Source: Pseudomonadota bacterium (GTDB lineage Bacteria; Pseudomonadota; Gammaproteobacteria; JAKAQQ01). Taken from it: a stretch of DNA of 6,422 nt. Each line of letters starts with the position of its first letter. Position 1 is the stretch's first letter. The notes below the pieces were generated by a model. That model saw only the letters and a program-made list of their open reading frames with translations, did no database searches and was not told where the DNA came from. Location of the stretch: positions 1 to 6,422 of the forward strand of contig JAJZNM010000123.1 in NCBI GenBank assembly GCA_021852325.1. The letters run 5' to 3'. The position numbers and the translations under genes are program-made. This document shows positions 1 to 6,197 of the stretch, one piece after another.

Positions 1-783
1 GGCCGCATCCTCTTCAGTGATGGTCACGGCCCCAAACTCGCGCGCGGCGAGCTCGTATCCCCATGCCCGGAAGGCGCCCTCGGTAAACTTCATGATGTTG
101 CCTTTGTGGACCAGGGTCACACTCTGGCGCTGGTGCGCGATCGCGTACTCGATGGCCTTGCGGACCAGCCGCTCCGTTCCAAAACGGGAAATCGGCTTGA
201 TCCCAAGACCCGCCCCCTCAAAAAAGCGCGCCTTGAACTCGGTTCGGAGGAACTTGGCGAGCTTCTCGTTTTCCGGCGAGCCGGAGGCGTACTCGATGCC
301 CGCATACACGTCCTCGGTATTCTCCCGAAACAGGACCACGTTGATCTTCCCAGGCTCGCGCAACGGAGAGGGAACCCCCTGGTAATAACGGACCGGGCGC
401 AGGCAGGCATAGAGGTCGAGCGCCTGGCGCAGGCTCACGTTCAGCGAGCGGAATCCTCCGCCCACCGGAGTCGTGAGGGGGCCTTTGATCGATACCCACA
501 ATGCCTTCATCCACTGAAGGGTCTCCTCCGGAAAATACTCCCCGTCGTAGCGGGCCGCCGCTTTTTCCCCGAGAAAAAGCTCGACCCAGTGGATTTTCCG
601 GCGTGTGCCATAAGCCTTCCGGATCGCGGCATCCCAGATGTGGAGACAGGGCGGGGTGATGTCGACACCGATCCCATCCCCTTCGACATAGCCGACCCAG
701 GGCTCGTCCGGCACGACGAGCCGACCGGCTTCAAAACGGATCTTTTCCCCGCCCGCGGGCGGCTTCACCCAGTTCTTACTCAT
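1..783 (-). CDS. icd: Isocitrate dehydrogenase, N-terminal 261 residues (3' end cut by window edge)
   Basis: Isocitrate dehydrogenase of the TCA cycle oxidatively decarboxylates isocitrate to 2-oxoglutarate in the cytoplasm. The visible 261 residues follow E. coli Icd (416 residues, from memory) almost without gaps. They contain the VEGDGIGVD segment (about 33-41), IKGPLTTPVGGG (about 99-110), RSLNV and LRPVRYYQG. Isocitrate-binding residues fall at the same numbers as in E. coli: S113, N115, R119, R129, R153 and Y160. The catalytic lysine is K227 in HKGNIMKFTEGAF, three residues earlier than in E. coli. The residues that decide NADP versus NAD use lie in the missing C-terminal part, so cofactor choice cannot be read here. 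The ATG overlaps the arnD stop as ATGA and has a good ribosome-binding site 8 bases upstream. Placement behind arn genes is unusual. Family assignment is very secure. Confidence 0.96.
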   Translation of the reverse strand, partial: MSKNWVKPPAGGEKIRFEAGRLVVPDEPWVGYVEGDGIGVDITPPCLHIWDAAIRKAYGTRRKIHWVELFLGEKAAARYDGEYFPEETLQWMKALWVSIKGPLTTPVGGGFRSLNVSLRQALDLYACLRPVRYYQGVPSPLREPGKINVVLFRENTEDVYAGIEYASGSPENEKLAKFLRTEFKARFFEGAGLGIKPISRFGTERLVRKAIEYAIAHQRQSVTLVHKGNIMKFTEGAFRAWGYELAAREFGAVTITEEDAA

Positions 784-1754
784 CGGTTGGACTCCACCAG
801 TGAAAGACCTGAAATCGACAGGGCGCGGGCATCGGCGATCCCTGGACGGATCCCCTCGCGTCGAGGTCCCTGGCGGATGAGCGTCCCGCTCCGGCCCGGT
901 ACCCTGCCCCACCGCAGCTCGCAGACCGGCACCCGGGAGCGGTCGAGCCCCCGATAGAGCGTGCCGAGGCTCACACAGGACACACCCGCCTCCCGCCAGA
1001 GGCCGAGCAGGCGTTCGAGCACGGCCCGATAACGGATACCCTCGAGTTCGGCATGGAGCGTAAACACTTGGTCGCCCGTGCGTTTGAGGCTCGCCTCGCA
1101 CAGCACCTCGGCCAGGTTCCCTTCATGGAGGCCGTGGCGTCCGATGAGCTCATCCAGGGTGGGGAGCGTGGATGGGATCTGCAGGCAGCGGCCAGCACGG
1201 TGGCCGATGAAGGGATAAAACGGGCCAGATCCCCGGCAATCGCTTGCATAAAGGAGTCCCGCAGCCTCCTCAGCCAGGAAGGCCGGCTCGTTCATCTGCC
1301 AACCGGCGGCACCGGAGGTTTCCGGCCGCCCGCCGAAGACCGCCTGGAACGCCTCCACGCCCCGCTCAAACTCGCGCCGGGTCCATTGCTCGCCCCGTCG
1401 CGCCACACCATCCTGCCAGCGGACATGATCGTAGGCATGCAAACCGACCTCGAAGCCCTGGGCACGGGTTTCGCGCAGGATCGCCCCGGCCTTCCGGCCG
1501 ATCGCGGGTCCGGGCAGGAGGACCCCATAAAGCAGGGTCGCCCATCCGTAGTTCTGGACGATCGAGGTCCGGCGCACCTTGCCGAGGAATCCCCGACGGA
1601 AGACCCGTTTGAGCGCGCGGCCCGTATGGTCGGGTCCGACCGAGAAGAGGAATGTGGCACCGGCGCCGGCTTCCTGAAAGAGCCGGCGGAGCGGCGGCAC
1701 CCCGAGCCGCGTCCCGCGCAGCGTATCCACATCAACCTTGAGCGCAACACGCAT
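780..1754 (-). CDS. arnD: Undecaprenyl-phosphate Ara4FN deformylase (polysaccharide deacetylase family)
   Basis: ArnD removes the formyl group from 4-deoxy-4-formamido-L-arabinose on undecaprenyl phosphate, at the cytoplasmic face of the inner membrane, making the reaction sequence irreversible before flipping. The 324-residue protein has the NodB-type deacetylase layout: the metal/catalytic Asp pair in VDVDT (D8, D10) followed by RGTR, FFSVGPD-like FLFSVGPD (about 36-42), the metal-binding HAYDH motif (H106, H110), SAAGW-like SGAAGW (147-152), SDCRG (171-175), QIPSTLPTLDE and FTLHAELEG (231-239). These match E. coli ArnD throughout. E. coli ArnD is about 296 residues; this one has roughly 25 additional C-terminal residues that end exactly at the icd start. 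It begins 9 bases after the decarboxylase stop, with no good Shine-Dalgarno, suggesting re-initiation. The start is fixed by the alignment of MRVALKVDVDT with the family N-terminus. Confidence 0.95.
   Translation of the reverse strand: MRVALKVDVDTLRGTRLGVPPLRRLFQEAGAGATFLFSVGPDHTGRALKRVFRRGFLGKVRRTSIVQNYGWATLLYGVLLPGPAIGRKAGAILRETRAQGFEVGLHAYDHVRWQDGVARRGEQWTRREFERGVEAFQAVFGGRPETSGAAGWQMNEPAFLAEEAAGLLYASDCRGSGPFYPFIGHRAGRCLQIPSTLPTLDELIGRHGLHEGNLAEVLCEASLKRTGDQVFTLHAELEGIRYRAVLERLLGLWREAGVSCVSLGTLYRGLDRSRVPVCELRWGRVPGRSGTLIRQGPRREGIRPGIADARALSISGLSLVESNR
792..798 (-). promoter_or_regulatory. Ribosome-binding site of icd, inside the arnD 3' end
   Basis: The minus strand reads GGTGGAG followed by an 8-base spacer and the ATG of icd. 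It is among the better Shine-Dalgarno matches in the window and supports this start codon. It lies wholly within the arnD reading frame, so icd can be translated from the arn message either by independent initiation or by coupling to termination of arnD. Confidence 0.65.
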
Positions 1755-1763
1755 GGGGGACGA

Positions 1764-2816
1764 TCAGTCAGTCTCGCTCACCAGCTGCCCCGCCTGGTTC
1801 AGATCCCCGCGATACGCCTCGAAGATCCTGCGCAATGCCGTCTCGAGGTTGATCTGGGGCTTCCAGCCGAGTTCACGGTGCGCATGCTCGATAGAAGGCA
1901 CACGGTTGTCGACATCCTGGTATCCCTCCCCGTAATAATCCGCGGCACGGACCTCGATCAGCTTGACAGCCGATGCGCTCGACGCATATTCCGGGTAGTC
2001 CTGCGCAATGCGCAACATGAGCTCTGCGAGTTCCCGCACCGAATACTGGTTGTCCGGATTCCCGATGTTGTAGATCCGACGGCTGGCGGCCCCGCCCGGA
2101 TTCTCGATGATCCGCATGAGCGCATCGATCCCGTCATCGATATAGGTATAGGAACGGCGCCGCTTGCCCCCATCGACCAGCCGGATGTTTTCGCCGCGTG
2201 CGATGTGACCGAGAAACTGGGTCACGACACGGGAACTCCCCTCCTTGGCCGCATGGATGCTGTCCAGACCGGGCCCGATCCAGTTGAAAGGACGGATCAG
2301 CGTGAAATCGAGCTTTTCCTCGATGCCATACGCCCAGATGACCCGGTCGAGGAGTTGCTTGGAACAGCTGTAGATCCAGCGCTGCTTCGGGATGGGTCCG
2401 AGGACCAGGGTTGACTCGTAGGGATCAAAGGCAGAATCGGGACACATGCCATAGACTTCGGAGGTGGACGGGAAGATAACCCGTTTCCGGTAACGCACGC
2501 ACTGGCGGATGATCGGCAGGTTGGCCTCGAAATCCAGGCTGAAGACCTTGAGCGGTTCGCGGACATAGGTGGCCGGCGTGGCAATCGCGACCAGGGGCAG
2601 CACCACGTCACATTTCTTGACGTGATATTCCACCCATTCCCGGTTGATCGTGATGTCGCCCTCGAAGAAATGGAAGCGGGGATGGGTCAGCATCGGGGAG
2701 AGACGCTCCGAAAACATGTCCATCCCGTAGACTTCCCAGGCGGTTTGGCTCAGGATCCGCTGGCTCAGGTGATGGCCGATGAAACCATTCACCCCGAGGA
2801 TCAATATTTTTTTCAC
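1764..2816 (-). CDS. arnA: UDP-glucuronate 4-dehydrogenase/decarboxylase, stand-alone ArnA C-terminal domain
   Basis: This NAD-dependent short-chain dehydrogenase oxidises UDP-glucuronic acid at C4 and decarboxylates it to UDP-4-keto-pentose (UDP-Ara4O), the first committed L-Ara4N step. The 350 residues align along the E. coli ArnA C-terminal domain. Visible landmarks are the Rossmann motif GVNGFIG (8-14), VEYHVKKCDVVLPLVAIATP (62-81), the catalytic pair S119/E120 in PSTSEVYGMC, the YxxxK dyad Y149/K153 in RWIYSCSKQLLDRV, IRPFNW, and R221 in GGKRRRSYT (counterpart of E. coli R619). GYQDVDNRVPSI near residue 298 is also ArnA-like. E. coli ArnA carries this domain fused behind a formyltransferase; here it is a separate gene whose GTG overlaps the formyltransferase stop (GTGA). 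The GGAG site 7 bases upstream supports that start. A UDP-glucuronate decarboxylase making UDP-xylose is a less likely alternative given the ArnA-specific motifs and neighbours. Confidence 0.95.
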   Translation of the reverse strand: MKKILILGVNGFIGHHLSQRILSQTAWEVYGMDMFSERLSPMLTHPRFHFFEGDITINREWVEYHVKKCDVVLPLVAIATPATYVREPLKVFSLDFEANLPIIRQCVRYRKRVIFPSTSEVYGMCPDSAFDPYESTLVLGPIPKQRWIYSCSKQLLDRVIWAYGIEEKLDFTLIRPFNWIGPGLDSIHAAKEGSSRVVTQFLGHIARGENIRLVDGGKRRRSYTYIDDGIDALMRIIENPGGAASRRIYNIGNPDNQYSVRELAELMLRIAQDYPEYASSASAVKLIEVRAADYYGEGYQDVDNRVPSIEHAHRELGWKPQINLETALRRIFEAYRGDLNQAGQLVSETD

Positions 2817-3724
2817 GGGAGTTCTCCGAGCGCGAGCGGCAGAGCAGGCCCGGACGATTCCTCCGGTCCACTCCAGCGGTATTTTAGCACTTCGATTCTC
2901 CGCCCGTCCCCGCAGTCAGCGTAAAAGCTCTGCGCTTCGGGGTAGAGGACAGGCCGCGCATGCCGGGCCGGACCCGGATCCAACCGGGCGCGGTCGATCC
3001 AGAGACGGTGGGATCCGCAGTCACTGAAGGCACCCGGAAACGGCGGGGCCACGGCACGGATGAGGTTGTGGATCTCGAAGGCGGGCCGGCTCCAGTCGAT
3101 CCGGCCGTCTTCCGGACGCCTTCGGCCAAAGTACTGTCCCGGCAGGACCGGCAGGCGACGCGCGGGGGCGGTCCCGTCGAGAAGCCCCGGAAGCGACCGG
3201 TGGAGCACCATCTCGGCGGCCCAGGCTACCTTGCGGGAGACCTCGAGCGCCTGGTCCGTCGAGAGGATCGGCACCGCGAGCTGGTCCACGAGATCCCCTG
3301 CATCCGCCCGTTCCACCATGTAGTGGAGACTCGCGCCGGTCTCCCGTTCACCGTTGAGGATGGCCCAGTTGACCGGAGCGCGTCCGCGGTAGCGCGGCAA
3401 GAGCGATCCGTGGAGATTGAGTGCCCCGCGGCGGGCCACCTGGAGCAGGGACACCGGTATGAGATGGCGGTAATAGAAAGAGAAAATGAACTCCGGCGCG
3501 AGTCGCTCGAGATCGGGAAGGAGCGTGCCGAGTGCTTCCCGCGCGGGACAGACGACCGGTATTCGGGCCTCGTGCGCAAGCTCGAAGACGCTCCCGAACC
3601 AGCGGTGTTCTCCGGGCTCGTCCGGGTGGGTCACGACCAGGGGGATCTCGATCCCCTGGTCGATGAGGACCGCAAGCCCCCGCACACCCACCTCCTGGTA
3701 GGCGAAGACCACCGCCCGGGTCAT
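2813..3724 (-). CDS. arnA: UDP-Ara4N formyltransferase, stand-alone ArnA N-terminal domain
   Basis: This enzyme transfers a formyl group from 10-formyltetrahydrofolate to the 4-amino group of UDP-Ara4N, giving UDP-Ara4FN, the form accepted by ArnC. The 303 residues match the E. coli ArnA N-terminal domain (about residues 1-304): VVFAYQEVG start, THPDEPGE (32-39), FSFYYRHLIP (81-90), the formyltransferase signature NLHGSLLPRYRGRAP (103-117) with catalytic N103 and H105, RADAGDLVDQL with D141, FGRRRPEDG, and IRAVAPPFPGAFS (222-234). It stops exactly where the linker to the decarboxylase would be in fused ArnA. I chose the ATG at 3724 because it aligns with the family N-terminus and overlaps the arnC stop as ATGA; the open frame continues to 4153, but that extension lies within arnC and has no homology. 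A methionyl-tRNA formyltransferase is excluded by the closer ArnA match and the context. Confidence 0.95.
   Translation of the reverse strand: MTRAVVFAYQEVGVRGLAVLIDQGIEIPLVVTHPDEPGEHRWFGSVFELAHEARIPVVCPAREALGTLLPDLERLAPEFIFSFYYRHLIPVSLLQVARRGALNLHGSLLPRYRGRAPVNWAILNGERETGASLHYMVERADAGDLVDQLAVPILSTDQALEVSRKVAWAAEMVLHRSLPGLLDGTAPARRLPVLPGQYFGRRRPEDGRIDWSRPAFEIHNLIRAVAPPFPGAFSDCGSHRLWIDRARLDPGPARHARPVLYPEAQSFYADCGDGRRIEVLKYRWSGPEESSGPALPLALGELP
2824..2827 (-). promoter_or_regulatory. Ribosome-binding site of the split arnA decarboxylase gene
   Basis: The minus strand reads GGAG, a 7-base spacer, then GTG. It lies inside the last codons of the formyltransferase gene. Its presence argues that the decarboxylase is initiated separately and that the break in ArnA is a real gene split, not a sequencing frameshift. 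Confidence 0.6.
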
Positions 3725-4683
3725 GCCCCGGATTCCGGTTTCTCGAGCACGGCTCCGACGAGATAGCGCGGCCGTTTCTGCACCTGCTGGTAGATCCGTC
3801 CGACATATTCCCCGAGCAATCCGATCCCGAAGAGGAGCACCCCGATCAGGAAGAAGACGATGCCGAAGAGCGTGAATACCCCTTCGACCTGGGGACCGAA
3901 GAAGATGCGCTGGATCGCGAGATACAGCACGAGAATCCCGGACGAGAGCGCGAGACCGATCCCGAGCAGGGAGAAGAACTGCAGCGGAAGCACTGAAAAC
4001 CCGGTCACGAGATCGAAGTTGAGCCGGATGAGCTTGTAGAGCGAGTATTTCGACTGCCCGGCGGCGCGCTCGTGATGATCGACTTCGATCTCGGTCGGCC
4101 GTGCGGCGAAAAGGTACGCGAGTGCCGGAATGAAGGTATGGATCTCTTCGCACTGGTTGATCGCATCCACGATGGCGCGGTCGTAGGCGCGGAGCATGCA
4201 GCCCTGGTCAGTCATATGGACACGGGTGATGCGTTCACGGACCCGGTTCATGACGCGTGAGGCTGCCTTGCGCCAGAGATGGTCCTGACGTGAGCGCCGG
4301 ATCGTGCCCACGTAATCGTGCCCCCGCTCCATGGCATCGAGCAGGCGCGGGATTTCTTCCGGCGGATTCTGGAGATCTGCATCCAGCGTGATGATCCGCC
4401 GGCCCCGGGCCTGCTCGAATCCGGCGAGAATCGCGGCATGCTGGCCGAAGTTCGACTGGAACAGGACGACCCGGGTCACCTCCGGATGGGATTCGAACGC
4501 CTGGCGCAAGAGTGCGGGCGAGCGATCCTGGCTTCCATCGTCGATGAACACCACTTCGTAGGAACCGCCCACGCGCTCGAGGACCGGATAGAGGCGCTCA
4601 AAAAGCGCAGGCAGGCTGGGCTCCTCGTTGTAGACAGGGATGACCACCGAAAGCTCCCGGGTCGGGGGTCGCACCGGATTCAT
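3721..4683 (-). CDS. arnC: Undecaprenyl-phosphate 4-deoxy-4-formamido-L-arabinose transferase
   Basis: ArnC is an inner-membrane family 2 glycosyltransferase that moves Ara4FN from UDP to undecaprenyl phosphate on the cytoplasmic side. The 320-residue product starts with the GT-A fold: LSVVIPVYNEE (11-21), VVFIDDGSQD (44-53), NFGQHAAILAGF (78-89) and the DXD-containing LDADLQNPPEEIPRL (100-114; D101, D103). DQGCMLRAYDR (159-169) and the GQSKYSLYKLIRL region (209-221) precede two membrane helices at about 235-257 and 268-292. The ending LLGEYVGRIYQQVQKRPRY is typical of ArnC and related DPM-like enzymes. Length matches E. coli ArnC (about 322). The ATG overlaps the arnB stop (ATGA) and its own stop overlaps the formyltransferase start. 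The RQDxxxRK and NPPEEIPRL segments plus the context favour ArnC over GtrB-type glucosyltransferases. Confidence 0.95.
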   Translation of the reverse strand: MNPVRPPTRELSVVIPVYNEEPSLPALFERLYPVLERVGGSYEVVFIDDGSQDRSPALLRQAFESHPEVTRVVLFQSNFGQHAAILAGFEQARGRRIITLDADLQNPPEEIPRLLDAMERGHDYVGTIRRSRQDHLWRKAASRVMNRVRERITRVHMTDQGCMLRAYDRAIVDAINQCEEIHTFIPALAYLFAARPTEIEVDHHERAAGQSKYSLYKLIRLNFDLVTGFSVLPLQFFSLLGIGLALSSGILVLYLAIQRIFFGPQVEGVFTLFGIVFFLIGVLLFGIGLLGEYVGRIYQQVQKRPRYLVGAVLEKPESGA

Positions 4684-5822
4684 CCGGGTATCCCGAGCGC
4701 CTGGCCGATTGCATCGACCACCCGGTCCACATCAGTCGGTGTCATGGCCGGGAACAGGGGGAGGGTCACCGTCTCCCGCCCAATCCGTTCCGCATTCGGG
4801 TACTGCCCGGGCTGCCAGCCACAGCGCTCCCGGTAGAGTGCGAGCGGCGGCAGGGCCGGGTAATGCATGCCGACCCCGATCCCGAGCCCGCGCATGCGGG
4901 CTTGAAACTCGGCGCGGTCGATGCCGTGGCGGTCGAAGGGTATCCGGACCGTGAACATGTGCCAGGCGTGTCCGTCATCACCCCGGGCCGGCAACCCGAG
5001 TCCCCAGGGATTCGATTGGAGCCGCTCGAAGTAGCGCGCCGCGAGATGGAGCCGGCTGCGATTGAATGCGTCCAGGTGGACCAGTTGTCCGAGGCCGACA
5101 CGGGCCGCCACATCGGACAGATTGTGCTTGCCGGCCGCCCGCTCGACGTCATAGCTGCCATCCGGAGCCTTTCGCAGTCCATGGAAGCGCAACCGCTCGA
5201 GGCCGTCGATCCAGTCGGTCCGGTCGAGCGGCAGGGAAATGGCTCCACCCTCGATCGTGGTCATGTTCTTGTTGGCATGAAAGCTGAAGCAGACGAGATC
5301 GCCGAAACTCCCGATCGGGCGACCCGCAAGGCGCGCACCAATCGCATGGGCTGCATCCTCGAGGATGCAGATGCCATGCTGGCGTCCCCAGGCATGGAGC
5401 GGGTCGAGATCGACCGGCAGGCCCGCAAAATGGACCGGCATCACCACCCGGGTTTTATCTGTGCGCACTGATTCCACGGCATCCAGCCCGAGATTGCGGG
5501 TATCGAGATCGACATCCACGAAGACCGGGGTGGCGCCGACCCGCAGCACGACATTGGCGCTCGCGGCAAAGGTCATCGCGGGCACGACGACCTCGTCGCC
5601 GGGCCCCACGCCGATCACCCGGAGTGCTTCTTCCAGTGCGCCGGTTGCATGTCCGAACAGACGCACGCGCCGGTCGCCCCCGAGATAGCGCTCAAGTGCG
5701 CTTTCGAGTTCAAGGACCCGGGGACCCGAGGTCACCCATCCGGAGCGGAGTGTGTCGACGACGCCTGTGAGCGTGGCCTCGTCGAAGGTCGGGCGGGTAA
5801 AGGGGAGAAAGGGTTCGGCCAC
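4680..5822 (-). CDS. arnB: UDP-4-amino-4-deoxy-L-arabinose aminotransferase
   Basis: ArnB is a PLP-dependent DegT/DnrJ/EryC1-family aminotransferase of the cytoplasm. It uses L-glutamate to convert UDP-Ara4O to UDP-Ara4N and releases 2-oxoglutarate. The 380 residues show an N-terminal FLPFTRPTFDE, SGWVTSGPRV (27-36), ATGAL (59-63), GDEVVVPAMTFAAS (75-88), VDVDLDT, MPVHFAG (128-134), LEDAAHAIGA (154-163) with D156 for the PLP nitrogen, and FSFHANKNMTTIEGG (179-193) with K185 as the Schiff-base lysine. KHNLSDVAAR and the late HAWHMF and GIGVGMHYPAL motifs are also as in E. coli ArnB (about 379-385 residues). The start is GTG, 3 bases after the flippase stop and 7 bases behind a GAGG. Related sugar aminotransferases share the fold, but FLPFTRP, FSFHAxKN and the adjacent arn genes make ArnB the best call. 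Confidence 0.94.
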   Translation of the reverse strand: MAEPFLPFTRPTFDEATLTGVVDTLRSGWVTSGPRVLELESALERYLGGDRRVRLFGHATGALEEALRVIGVGPGDEVVVPAMTFAASANVVLRVGATPVFVDVDLDTRNLGLDAVESVRTDKTRVVMPVHFAGLPVDLDPLHAWGRQHGICILEDAAHAIGARLAGRPIGSFGDLVCFSFHANKNMTTIEGGAISLPLDRTDWIDGLERLRFHGLRKAPDGSYDVERAAGKHNLSDVAARVGLGQLVHLDAFNRSRLHLAARYFERLQSNPWGLGLPARGDDGHAWHMFTVRIPFDRHGIDRAEFQARMRGLGIGVGMHYPALPPLALYRERCGWQPGQYPNAERIGRETVTLPLFPAMTPTDVDRVVDAIGQALGIPG

Positions 5823-5825
5823 GAT

Positions 5826-6197
5826 TCAGCCTCGTGCGAGCAGCACCACGCCGAGAATGATGACACAGATACCCACCCACTGGAGCGGGGCGAGCCGCTC
5901 CGAAAAAACCGCCCAGGCACCCACGGCAGTCACGATATAGCCCAAGGACAGCATGGGATAGGCGAGGCTCACCTCGACCCTGGACAAGGCCAGAATCCAG
6001 ACCACGAGGCTCGCCGCATAACAGGCGAGCCCCCCGAGGATGTAGGGATTCTGGGCGAGCACCCAGCCAGCGCGGAGTAGTGCTGGAGCGGTGAGCCCGA
6101 TGTGTCCCATGCCCCGTACCGCGGCCTTGAGCAAAAGCTGTGCCACGGCGTTGAGGAGAACCCCCGTCAGGATCAGGAGAAACGCGATCCAGCTCAT
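5826..6197 (-). CDS. arnE: SMR/EamA-type four-helix membrane protein, probable Und-P-L-Ara4N flippase subunit
   Basis: The 123-residue product is very hydrophobic, with four predicted membrane helices at about 3-24, 51-71, 76-98 and 104-121, the layout of small multidrug resistance (EmrE-like) proteins. AYPMLSLGYI (79-88) and ERLAPLQWVGI (100-110) are typical of SMR-like flippases, and AYPMLSL matches E. coli ArnE as I recall it. The likely role is moving undecaprenyl-phosphate-L-Ara4N to the periplasmic face for ArnT. E. coli uses two different subunits, ArnE and ArnF; only one is visible here, so E versus F cannot be decided and it may act alone or with a partner encoded elsewhere. I chose the ATG at 6197, which overlaps the upstream stop as ATGA and puts the first helix at the N-terminus; a GTG at 6251 would add 18 residues rich in Gly, Pro and Arg. 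Role is inferred mainly from context. Confidence 0.82.
   Translation of the reverse strand: MSWIAFLLILTGVLLNAVAQLLLKAAVRGMGHIGLTAPALLRAGWVLAQNPYILGGLACYAASLVVWILALSRVEVSLAYPMLSLGYIVTAVGAWAVFSERLAPLQWVGICVIILGVVLLARG
5830..5833 (-). promoter_or_regulatory. Ribosome-binding site of arnB
   Basis: GAGG on the minus strand lies 7 bases before the GTG start of arnB and just before the flippase stop codon. It supports the GTG as the real start, which gives the family-typical N-terminus MAEPFLPFTRP. Confidence 0.6.

Noticed and set aside
854..866. Inverted repeat CCTCG-3 bases-CGAGG as a possible terminator or regulatory hairpin before icd
   Set aside because: The stem is only 5 bp, no T-run follows on the minus strand, and it lies in arnD coding sequence of high GC where such short palindromes are expected.
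106..957. A 283-codon plus-strand open frame opposite icd and the arnD end
   Set aside because: It mirrors the icd coding frame, spans the arnD/icd junction and shows no family motif.
784..960. Internal sigma-70 promoter for icd within the arnD 3' end
   Set aside because: By eye I found no pair of convincing -35 and -10 boxes at suitable spacing on the minus strand; this does not exclude a weak or alternative-sigma promoter.
1053..2414. A 453-codon open frame on the plus strand, opposite arnD and the decarboxylase
   Set aside because: It is antisense to two genes with clear homology, its product has no recognisable domain and a charged low-complexity composition, and GC-rich genes commonly leave such open complementary frames.
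2807..2830. Programmed frameshift joining formyltransferase and decarboxylase into full ArnA
   Set aside because: The A7 run lies after the formyltransferase stop and no X-XXY-YYZ slippery heptamer precedes it; a separate GTG with a good GGAG site is the simpler reading.
2960..3766. A 268-codon plus-strand open frame opposite the formyltransferase
   Set aside because: It is a complementary-strand shadow with no recognisable protein features.
3725..4153. Upstream extension of the formyltransferase frame by 143 codons
   Set aside because: The extension lies inside arnC, is Arg/Ser-rich without homology, and the ATG at 3724 matches the ArnA N-terminus and the ATGA overlap.
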